64,000 nucleotides of DNA from Callipepla californica brunnescens (taxonomy: Eukaryota > Chordata > Aves > Galliformes > Odontophoridae): contig JALIRH010000100.1 of NCBI GenBank assembly GCA_023055505.1, forward strand, positions 829,001 to 893,000, read 5' to 3'. The first letter of the stretch is position 1. Every line of letters starts with the position of its first letter. The notes beneath the pieces are model-generated. The model saw only the letters and a list, made by a program, of their open reading frames with translations, was not told where the DNA came from and did no database searches. Made by a program: the position numbers and the translations under genes. Positions 36,715 to 44,160 of the stretch are shown here, piece after piece.

Positions 36715-37846
36715 ATGTCAGGACTCTCTACTGGTTTTATTACCCTCCCAAAAACGAATGTGTGGCTTACACTTGCTAATATTACTCATCAGGAAACACT
36801 TTGCTTAGCCACTGCAACTGCACAAAATCCCTTCTCTACCCGCTTGGTGGGCTTTCCCATAGACGAGTGGCCAATCCCTGGTCCCTCACGAGCAATCTTT
36901 ACTGGCACAAATTCGGTAGATAATTGGGATGGATGGGTTCCATATCTTCCGTCTGCCAAATTAGAGCCACAAGAAATAGATTTCTTAGGATCTATAAAAA
37001 TGGACTTCTGCCTGAGATTCCATTCTACTGGAAAAAATAAAACCAAACTATGGGATGTCAGTCCCGTAGACACAGCAATCAATAACCAAACTCTGTGGTG
37101 TAATTACACCTCACCCAGCCTTTCAAAATCAGTAAATGCTCCTTTACAGTTACCAGATGGAGTTTTCCGTAGTTGCGCTGACCGGGCATGGCCTGCCATT
37201 CCTTCTTACATTAGAGGTGGGCCATGTAGTCTCGGGTGTTTAACCATCCTTACCCGAAATGAGACAACTGTCTTGCAATGGAGAAAGAAATATTCTCATC
37301 ACCGTTTTAGGAGAATGACCCACACCTTCAGATCAGATTGTGATGATAACATGAAGTTTTGGAACAGGGAGACCATAGGAGCCGTTTCCTTTTTCACACC
37401 GCAGGTTGCTGTTGCTAAAGCTTTGGCAACACTGAACAAACTGGGTTCTTGCTTAGCAAAACAAGGAAATGCCACTAGTTTAGCTTTAACAGGTCTTTTA
37501 CTTGATGCGGACAGTGTCAGACATGCTGCGCCACAAAATTGCGCTGCTACTGATTTCCTACTTCTGGCGCAAGGCCATGGCTGGGAGGATTTCGAAGGAA
37601 TGTGCTGCATGAACCTGTCAGAACATTCCGTTTCAATTCAAGCAAGTATCAAGACCATACGGGATGGAGTGAAGAAACTGCAGGAACAGAGGGATTGGGA
37701 CTGGTTGGACAAATTATTCTCGGGATGGGGGTCTCACCGGATGGCTCCACAGTATCTTAAAAATGATGTGCTACATTGCGATGATCGTTGTAACGCTTTT
37801 GCTGTTACTTCCTTGCATTTTACAATGTGCGCAAAAAGATGATTGA
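36715..37846 (+). pseudogene. env: ERV envelope remnant, truncated SU and TM
   Basis: The longest non-satellite open frame in the window (375 codons, 36715-37842). About 195 residues of surface subunit with N-glycosylation sites (N-I-T, N-Y-T, N-E-T) precede a furin-like R-F-R-R at codons 197-200. The transmembrane subunit follows with an alanine-rich fusion-peptide-like segment, a heptad region and an immunosuppressive-domain-like stretch (codons about 265-290). The C-x6-C-C motif keeps both last cysteines (297, 298), but its first Cys is Trp (codon 290, TGG). A frame change near 37740 takes the end out of frame: the hydrophobic anchor is in the neighbouring frame, ending at TGA 37844-37846. 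The SU is short and has no signal peptide. Closest in style to avian alpharetroviral envelopes. Non-functional as written. Confidence 0.85.
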
Positions 37847-37873
37847 CAATGCTACAAAGAAAATATTCATAAC

Positions 37874-37888
37874 AGAAAGGGGGAGAAG
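37874..37888 (+). promoter_or_regulatory. ERV polypurine tract
   Basis: Fifteen purines in a row (AGAAAGGGGGAGAAG) directly before the TG that opens the 3' LTR. This is the standard plus-strand primer position in retroviruses. Confidence 0.8.
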
Positions 37889-38255
37889 TGGGTGATGGCA
37901 AAAGTGGGAGTCAGACGGAACTGTTAGCTAAGCAGGAATCAGGCCATAAACCTTGGACGTAGGCTGTGTAAAGATAAGCTGATAAGCTTGAGACAACCAT
38001 GTCTAAGGAGTGAAAAGAAACAGAAGACAGTAATGGATAGCAATAAGAAACTGTTTGTTTAGATGACTAGGAGTGTTTTATATTCTTGACCTGTTAACAC
38101 TGAGGAGTGTAAATTCCCTCAATTAGATCCTTGTAGCTTCCCCCAGTTAGATCCTAACACACACTGCTTCTCTGTCTATCTAAGCTTTGAGTTGTTGCTT
38201 AATAAATGGAACATTAGCTAGCATCAAGCTGGGTTCCCGACCCTTCATTGTAACA
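37889..38255 (+). mobile_element. ERV 3' LTR (367 bp)
   Basis: Starts TGGGTG after the polypurine tract and ends TTGTAACA. A TATA-like TTTTATATT lies at about 38076-38084 and a polyadenylation signal AATAAA at 38201-38206, in the right order for U3-R-U5. The flanking minisatellite begins at the next base. No second LTR is present to date the insertion. Confidence 0.82.
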
Positions 38256-38349
38256 GTCTGTGGGTCTCTCTGGGTCCCGCTATGGGTCCCAATATGGTTT
38301 GCTGTGGGTCACTGTGGGTCCTGCTATGGGTCGCTGTGGGTCTCTATAT

Positions 38350-38418
38350 GCCCCAGGAGATCCCTAAGGGGCTGCAGTTCCCCTCCACGCCACCAGGGGA
38401 GGGGGCGCTCTCACGTGA
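38350..38418. promoter_or_regulatory. Embedded block 1: CTCF-like motif (split) and E-box
   Basis: The block begins GCCCCAGGAGATCCCTAAGG. It contains CCACCAGGGGA followed by GGGGGCGCTC (38390-38410), a CTCF-like core interrupted by an insertion, then TCACGTGA (38411-38418), a palindromic E-box. Confidence 0.45.
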
Positions 38419-38661
38419 TGTCTCTGTGCCTTCCTATTGCTCTCTGAGGTTTTCTATGGGTCGCTGTGGGTCCCGGCATGGGTTGCTTTGGGTCAAGCTG
38501 TGGGTCACTGTGGGTCGCTGTGGGTCTCGCTATGGGTCACTGTGGGTTGCTGTGGTTTGCTATGAGTCTCTATGGGTTGCTGTGGGTCGCTGTGGGTCAC
38601 GCTATGGGTCCCAATAGGGTTCGCTGTGGGTCGGTGTGGGTCCTGCTATGGGTCTCTACGT

Positions 38662-38717
38662 GCCCCAGGAGATCCCTAAGGGGCTGCAGTTCCCCTTCAC
38701 GCCACCAGAGGGAGCTC
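38662..38717. promoter_or_regulatory. Embedded block 2: CTCF-like motif, weakened
   Basis: The same block as at 38350. The core reads CCACCAGAGGGAGCTC (38702-38717), close to the CTCF consensus but with a changed 3' half. The E-box is mutated (TCACATGA). Confidence 0.45.
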
Positions 38718-38907
38718 TCACATGATGTCGCTGTGTCTCTACGGCTTCCTATTGCTCTCTGTGTTTTCCTATTGGGCGCTATGTGTCGCTATGGGTCCCA
38801 ATATGCTTCGCTGTGGGTTACTGTGGGTCACTGTGGATCGCTATGGGTTGCTATGGATCGCTTTGGTTTGCTGTGGGTCCTGCTATGGGTCTCTGTGGGT
38901 CTCTAAG

Positions 38908-38970
38908 GTTCCCAATGGATCCCTAAGGGGCTGCAGTTCCCCTCCACGCCACCAGGGGGCGCTCTCACGT
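38908..38970. promoter_or_regulatory. Embedded block 3: consensus CTCF-like site
   Basis: CCACCAGGGGGCGCT at 38949-38963 matches the core vertebrate CTCF motif at every position I know. It is followed by TCACGTAA. The block start has diverged from blocks 1 and 2. Confidence 0.55.
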
Positions 38971-39614
38971 AATGTCGCTGGGTCTCTAGGGCTCCTTATT
39001 GCTATCAGTGGTTTCCTATTGGGCGCTATGGGTCGCTGTGGGTCTTGCTATGTGTATCCATGGGTCGCTATGGGTCGATGTGGATCGCTATAAGTCTCTA
39101 CATGTTGCTAAGGGTTGCAATGGGTCGCTGTGGGTCATGCTGTGGGTGTCTGTGGGTCCAGCTATGGATCATTGTGGGTCGCAGTGAGTCGCTACGGGTC
39201 TCTTCGGGACGCTATGGGTCACTCTAGGTCCTGCTATGGGTCGCTGTGGGTCGCTTTGGGTCTCTATGGGTCTCAGTGGGTCTCTGTGGGTCACTGTGGG
39301 TTGCTATGGGTCGGTGTGGGTCGCTGTGTGTCGCGGTGGGTCGCTATCGGTCACTATTGGTTGTAATCGGTCTCTGTGGGTTGCTGTGAGTCGCTGTGGG
39401 CCCCCCTATAGGTTGCTGTGGGTCGGCTGGGTCGCTATGGGTTGCTGTGGATGGCTGTGTGTCGCTGTGCCTCTATGAGTCGCTATGGGTTGCAGTGCGT
39501 CGCAATGGGTCAATGTGGTCTGTTACGGGTCGCTGTGGGTTACGCTGTGGGTCCCAATATGGTTCGCTGTGGGTCAGTGTGGGTCCTGCTATGAGGCGCT
39601 GTTGGTCTCTATGT

Positions 39615-39678
39615 GCCCCAGGAGATTCCTAAGGAGCTGCAGTTCCCCCTCCACGACACCAGGTGGCGCTCTCACGTG
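39615..39678. promoter_or_regulatory. Embedded block 4: CTCF-like motif and E-box
   Basis: ACACCAGGTGGCGCT at 39656-39670 is a good CTCF-like core, followed by TCACGTGA at about 39672. Blocks 1-4 are spaced about 310, 250 and 710 bp apart, so they duplicated together with the surrounding minisatellite. Confidence 0.5.
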
Positions 39679-40329
39679 ATGTCGCTGTGTCTCTGTGGCT
39701 CCCTCTTGCTCCCTGTGGTTTTCCATGGGTCGCTGTGGATCGCTATGGGTCCCAATGGGTCGCTGTGGTTCCTGGCATGGGTCGCTATGGGTCAAGCTGT
39801 GGGTCACTTTGGGTTGCTGTGGGTGTCTGTGGGTCCAGCTATAGGTCACTGTGGGTCTCAGTGAGTCGCTGTGGGTCTCTATAAGTCGCTGTGGGTAACT
39901 ATGAGTCTCTATGTGTTTCTATGGGTCGCTGTGGGTCTCTATGGGTCGCTGTGGGTCCCGCTGTGGGTCACTGTGGGTCGCTGTGTGAGCTATCGGTCTC
40001 TGTGGGTTGCTGTGGTTCCCCCTATAGGTTGCTGTGGGTCGGTTGGGTCGCTGTGGGTCCCGCTATGGGTCGCTGTGAGTCTCTATGGGTCGCTGTGGGT
40101 CTCTATGGGTCAGTGTGGGTCACTGTGGGTCAGTGTGGGTCGCTGTGGGTCCCGCAGAAGGCGGTGTGCCCAGAGCGAAGCCACGCCCAGCTATGGGGCG
40201 GATGTGGGGCAGCTACGGGGCAGCCATGGGTCACCATGGATCTCCATGGGGTCCCTACGGATCTCAATGGGGTCTCCACTGATCTCAGTGGATCTCAATG
40301 GGGTGGCTATGGGGCAGCTGTGGGGCAGC

Positions 40330-41230
40330 AATGGGGCACTGACCTATTCCCCTCAGAATGCCGCCACTGCATCTCCTCCACCTCCTGCGGGAGCACCTCT
40401 GTGGGGCAGAACTCTGCCCCACACCTTCACCCCAAACATCCACATCACAGCTCAGCCCCACAGCGCTGCCCCACATCCCACACATTTGCCCCACATCTCT
40501 GCCCCTCATCCCCTGGCCACACAGCTCAGCCCCACATCCCACAGCTCAGCCCCTCATCCCACACCTGGCCCCAGAGCTCAGCCCTGTGGCTCTGCCCCAC
40601 ACATCTGCCCCAAACCCCACACCTGGACCCACAGCTCAGCCCCACATCCCTCAGCTCTGCACCACAGCTCAGCCCCTCACCCCACACCTGGCCCCAGAGC
40701 TCAGCCCTGTGGCTCTGCCCCACACATCTGCCCCAAACCCCACACCTGGACCCACAGATCTGCCCCACATCCCACAGCTCTGCCCCACGGCTCAACCCCA
40801 CAACTCAGCCCCATAGTGCTGCCCCATATCCCACACCTCAGCCCCACGGCTCAACCCCAATCTGCACATACCTGCCCCACATCCCACAGCTCTGCCCCAC
40901 ATACCTACCTGCCCCACAGATCAGCCCCACATTCCACAGCTCTGCCCCATGGATCAGCCTCACATCCCGCAGCTCAGCCCCGCATCTGAGCCCCACATCT
41001 GCTCATACCTGCACCACACCTCCGCCCCCCAACCGCCACAGCTCTGCCCCACAGATCCACCCCACAGCTCAGCCCCGCATCCCACAGCTCTGCCCCAATC
41101 AGTGCACCTGGACCCACAACTCTGCCCCACAGCTCTGCCCCAAGCCTGGACCCCACACCCACGACCCCAGCCCCAAATCCCTGCCCCATAACCCCATAAC
41201 CTGACCCCGGCCCCATAACCGCCCCTCCCG
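40330..41230. repeat. C-rich minisatellite (CCCCACA / CAGCTC)
   Basis: Imperfect tandem copies of a roughly 20-bp unit such as AGCTCAGCCCCACATCCCAC. A block of about 90 bp beginning AGCCCCTCA is repeated at 40548 and 40671. The reverse complement (TGTGGGGCAGAGCT) resembles the 11-bp unit, so this may be an inverted relative of it. The Pro/Ser/His/Thr-rich open frames are repeat products. Confidence 0.85.
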
Positions 41231-41560
41231 CCCTGCCACTGACCACGTGCTCTGCTTCCAGCTCCGCTTCCACCATGCGGCCGCTTCCGGCCCCACGGCA
41301 CAGCTCGGCCAATCACAGCACAGATCGGCAGCGGAAAGGGCGGGGTGTGGGGTAGCGAGGCGGAACAGTGCCACTGGAACGAGGCACGATGACCGGAAAT
41401 GACTGAAACTTCTGGGAGCGTGGATTTCCGGCAGCGAGCGGGGCATTGTGGGTAAGGAGGCGGAAGCACGCCTGGAAGTGGGAAACCGGAAGCCAGTGGG
41501 AAGCGAGTGGGCGTGGCCAACGTTAAGCCTCGCATTCGAGCCACGCCCCAACGTGCAATG
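41230..41560. promoter_or_regulatory. Second CpG-island promoter
   Basis: CpG-rich unique sequence with clustered core-promoter motifs: CCAAT (41309-41313), a GC box GGGCGGGG (from 41338), ETS-like ACCGGAAAT (about 41393) and ACCGGAAGC (about 41485), a ZNF143-like GCATTGTGGGTA (41443-41454) and a KLF-like GGGCGTGGCC (about 41508). No TATA box is visible. Such islands are often bidirectional; the only candidate exon seen is on the minus strand at 41244-41276. Confidence 0.65.
41244..41276 (-). CDS. Possible first exon, BOLA2-like ending (doubtful)
   Basis: An ATG at 41276-41274 opens 11 codons reading M-V-E-A-E-L-E-A-E-H-V, then a good donor (GTG, then GTCAGT). The last six residues, L-E-A-E-H-V, are what I recall at the end of the first BOLA2 exon in mammals. 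BOLA2 lies in the same human region (16p11.2) as SGF29. The human first exon is about ten residues longer and no second exon is visible downstream, so chance similarity is quite possible. The position just inside a CpG island with a CCAAT box is what supports it. Confidence 0.2.
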
Positions 41561-41569
41561 ACCCGAAGT

Positions 41570-41722
41570 GACCCCGATGTGACGCAAAATGACCCCAAAT
41601 ATCCCAGATTACTTCCAACACTTCTTGGAAGCGCTGTGCCCCAAAGGGCCCCAAAATGACCCCAAAGTGACCCCAAAACCCTATAACGACCCCATAAGGA
41701 CCATATCAAATCCCCTATGGGG
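41570..41722. repeat. GACCCCAAA-type degenerate repeats
   Basis: Short, irregular repeats of ATGACCCCAAA and CCCCAAAG. On the SGF29 strand this is sequence downstream of the last exon. A similar stretch lies at 41768-41860, between the two lower exon copies. No other feature is seen here. Confidence 0.6.
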
Positions 41723-41766
41723 TCACTTCTTGGCGTCTCTGCAGGCCACGACGCAGCACTGCACCC
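41723..41766 (-). pseudogene. SGF29: SGF29 last exon, partial copy with stop
   Basis: The minus strand reads C-V-V-A-C-R-D-A-K-K then TGA (41725-41723), matching the end of the full exon copy at 41864-41980 except for Asp-Ala and one fewer Lys. Similarity fades above 41766. It lies in frame with the full copy, which reads through into it because it lacks its own stop. This is either a duplication of the exon end or part of an unusual 3' end. Confidence 0.6.
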
Positions 41767-41863
41767 CAAAGTGCTCCAGAGTGACCCCAAAGTGACCGTA
41801 AATCGGCCCTAATGACCCCAAAAAACCTAAATCCTGGAACGGCCCCAAAACGGCCACACGGGG

Positions 41864-41980
41864 TCGCTTCTTCTTGGTGTCCCTGCAGGCCACAACGTAG
41901 CGCTGTGCGACGTTGAGTGGCGATGAATATCCGTCAGCGTACAACGTGTCCTCAAACAGCACCGAGGAATCATCCTGCGG
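41864..41980 (-). pseudogene. SGF29: SGF29 last exon, full-length copy, stop lost
   Basis: On the minus strand an acceptor (TCTATAACAG) ends at 41981. Then come 38 codons beginning P-Q-D-D-S-S-V-L-F-E-D-T, continuing Y-A-D-G-Y-S and P-L-N-V-A-Q-R-Y-V-V-A-C, and ending K-K-K. This is the C-terminus of SGF29, the end of the second Tudor domain, which binds H3K4me3 for the SAGA complex. The mammalian exon has exactly 38 codons plus a stop. Here the stop codon is CGA (41866-41864), one change from TGA, so the frame runs on to the TGA at 41725. The exon itself is well conserved. With only exon 1 elsewhere in the window and partial copies on both sides, it looks like a rearranged fragment rather than a working gene. 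Confidence 0.85.
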
Positions 41981-41984
41981 CTGT

Positions 41985-42560
41985 TATAGAGCAATTATGG
42001 GGTCAGGGGGAATTTATGGGGTCGGGAGGAAAGCAATGGGGTCAGGGGGAATTATGGGGTCAGGGGGAGTTTAAAGGGTTGGAGGGGGAACAGGGGAACT
42101 AATAGGGTCAGAGGGGAAATTAATGGGGTCACGGGGGGAACAGGTGAATTATGGGGACGGGGGGAAAGTAATGGGGTTGGGCTGATGTGACCTCAAACAG
42201 CACCGAGGAATCGTCCTGCGGCTGTTCTAGGGCAATTATAGGGTCGGGGGGAATAGGGGAAGTAACAGGGTCAGGAGGTGAAGTAATGGGGTCACAGGGG
42301 GGAATTGATGGGGTTGGGGGGGAAATTATAGGGTCATGGGGGGGAATTATGGGGTCGGGGGAAAATTGTGGGGTCAGGGGGGAACTAATGGGATTTGGGG
42401 CTGACATTTGGGGGAAATAATCGGATTCTGGGGCTGATAATGGAGATTTTGGGGTGGAATTGCAGGATTTTGGCGCTGAGTTTTGGGGTCAGATATCGAC
42501 ATTATAGGGCTGGGTTATGGGGTTCGTTCGTGCCCTTTTGGGGCCGGGTTCTGTGCTGTG
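41985..42560. repeat. G-rich intron-like repeats (ATGGGGTCAGGGGG)
   Basis: Irregular copies of AATTATGGGGTCAGGGGGAA-like units surround the SGF29 exon copies, grading into unique G-rich sequence up to 42560. On the gene strand this would be the last intron. No other SGF29 exon is recognised here, and there is no gene-like frame. Confidence 0.7.
42186..42221 (-). pseudogene. SGF29: SGF29 last exon, partial copy of its 5' part
   Basis: After an acceptor-like CTAGAACAG, the minus strand reads P-Q-D-D-S-S-V-L-F-E, then diverges (V-T in place of D-T) and leaves the exon. It lies 241 bp upstream, on the gene strand, of the full copy start. The intron bases before it are also similar (ATAATTGC), so intron and exon start were duplicated together. 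Confidence 0.75.
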
Positions 42561-43180
42561 GGTCCTAAAACTAAAGAGAACCCTACCCCTTCCACTAAAC
42601 CTTCATCTACATCCCTAACCCTTACCCTAAACCTAAATCTACACCAAAACCTAACCCTAACCCTAACATGTCTTCTAACTGTAAAACTAATGCTTCACCT
42701 AACCCGAACTGAAACCCTAGGATTAAACCTTACCTAACACCTAGCTATATTCCTAACCCTATCCTGAAACCTAACGTTAACCCTAACCCTAAAAACAACT
42801 TGGAACCAAACCCTAACCCTAACCTAACCCTTATCAGAACCCTAAATCTAATCCTAACCGTTACCTTAATTTAACTCCAATTCTACCTGAAATCTAAATG
42901 GGACCTTAAAACCAACCCCAAATTTAAGCCCAACCCTAAGCCTAACACAAAGCATTAGATTACCACAGCCATCACCTAACTTCTAACCCTGACCCTAACA
43001 CTAATACTAAACCAAAACAGATTCCAAATACTAACCCAATTCCTATTCTGAAACCCAAAACTATTCCAAAAACAAACCCAAGGCCTAACCTTTCTCTCAC
43101 TCTAACAATCAAAGAAAACCTATTCCTAAACCTAATCCTAAATCTAGTCCTAATCCTAACCCTCACCCTTAATCTAACCC
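42561..43180. repeat. Displaced, diverged piece of the 5.3-kb unit (left part)
   Basis: Starts at GGTCCTAAAACTAAAGAG, equivalent to 8369 in unit 2, and follows the C-rich arm to the equivalent of about 9245. It has more differences than any two array units show (for example an extra CTACCCCTTCCACTAAAC near 42585 and a deletion of roughly 250-300 bp relative to the unit near 42960-43010). It is older or has escaped homogenisation. Confidence 0.88.
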
Positions 43181-43754
43181 TGTCAACGGTTTACCGGGCT
43201 GGATCGGCCCGGTTCCGTGACGATTGCTGCGGGGACCCACGGACCCACGCCCCAGGAAAGGGCAAGGAAAAAGGGAAAAGGGAAAAGGGAGATGGGCCTA
43301 GAAACAAAACAGCGGCAACGATCTGAGGAGGAAAGCTAATTTACTAAATAAGATATTAGAAAACAAAATAACACAATATAATACAATGTAATTGGAATTG
43401 AGGCTAATGAATCAAACAAAATGAGCAAGAGAGAGTGTCCGATAAACCGAAGGCCTTACGCTAACGCTGAAGGCGATACGGCAGCGAGCACCCACTGCTG
43501 AGTCGATCCCGAAGGAAAGAGAGTGTCCCGTGACCGCTGAGGGTTTTTATCTGTTCCCTCTGAGCAGAAAACACGTAAAAATACAAAGCATCGCAAAGTC
43601 CTCTGGGGAATGTAGTGCTTCTTCTCTTCTCAGACAGGTATACCTGGAATTATCAATGATCTATGGAGCTGGAGTATTAGCTCTTCAACTCCTAATGCAA
43701 TACATGATGTTATGATGTGGAATACCAGTACCAAAAAATCATAAAACCATGACA
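43181..43754 (-). mobile_element. Solo LTR, 574 bp, target duplication AACCC
   Basis: Begins TGTCAACGG and ends CATGACA, with terminal inverted TGTCA/TGACA. The 5-bp duplication AACCC flanks it (43176-43180 and 43755-43759), and removing the insert restores the satellite sequence exactly. On the minus strand a TATA-like AGATAAAAAC (about 43541-43550) precedes an AGTAAA poly(A) variant, so I read it as a minus-strand LTR. ACTACATTCCCCAGAGG on that strand (about 43602-43618) resembles a ZNF143 site. The 61-codon frame at 43530 is incidental. Confidence 0.85.
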
Positions 43755-44160
43755 AACCCCAACCCCCACCCAGAAGCTAACACTTAGCATTGTACAATAC
43801 CTAAACGTACCCCTAATCCTTATCACTAAACCTAAAAGGAACCTGAAACATAGTGCTAAATCTGACCCGAACCCTAACCCTAAACTTCATCCTATTCCCA
43901 AACCTCTCCCTATTCGGAACCCTATTCCACACCCGAACACTAACCCTTACTCTATTACTAACTTGAAGACTAACCCTAACAATGAACTAATTCCTAAACC
44001 TTTTCCTTCCTCCAAATTGATTCCTAACACTAACCCTAACCCTAATCAAACCCGAACCCTATTCTTAACCCTAAATCTAACCGTATCCCAATCCCTAACT
44101 CTTACCATAACCCTAACCCTAAGTCTTACTCTATCACTAACCCTAACCCTACATTAACCC
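43755..44160. repeat. Displaced 5.3-kb unit piece (right part)
   Basis: Continues the unit homology after the solo LTR, through the CCAGAAGCTAACACTTAGC landmark (equivalent to 9252), then diverges with extra C-rich text and merges into the long degenerate array. Confidence 0.8.

Larger units (their letters stand above)
33915..38255 (+). mobile_element. Decayed endogenous retrovirus: pro-pol-env-3' LTR
   Basis: A 5'-truncated provirus. In order: protease C-terminus, reverse transcriptase, connection and RNase H, integrase, envelope, polypurine tract and a 367-bp LTR. There is no 5' LTR, primer-binding site or gag in the window. The protease at its left end is the same fragment found in the other five satellite units, and here the sequence crosses 34076 into pol with no break. 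Pol resembles betaretrovirus-like (class II) elements. Env has a class-I-style transmembrane subunit like avian alpharetroviruses and type D viruses. Many stops and frameshifts rule out function. The right flank is the 10-bp minisatellite. Confidence 0.9.
38256..40330. repeat. 10-bp G-rich minisatellite
   Basis: Tandem copies of a unit close to GCTATGGGTC / GCTGTGGGTC. Three units encode a 10-residue repeat (G-R-C-G-S-L-W-V-A-V), which explains the chain of overlapping forward open frames, including the long ones ending near 40989 and 41204. Four non-repeat blocks of about 100 bp are embedded. From about 40185 the 11-bp GGGGCAGCTAT unit mixes in. Confidence 0.93.

Noticed and set aside
33915..38255. 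Recent, possibly active provirus
   Set aside because: No 5' LTR, gag or primer-binding site; stops and frameshifts in pol; damaged envelope.
39871..41204. Two long overlapping plus-strand frames (372 and 437 codons)
   Set aside because: They cover the 10-bp minisatellite and the C-rich minisatellite. Composition is repeat-driven, they overlap in different frames, and no domain or splice context supports them.
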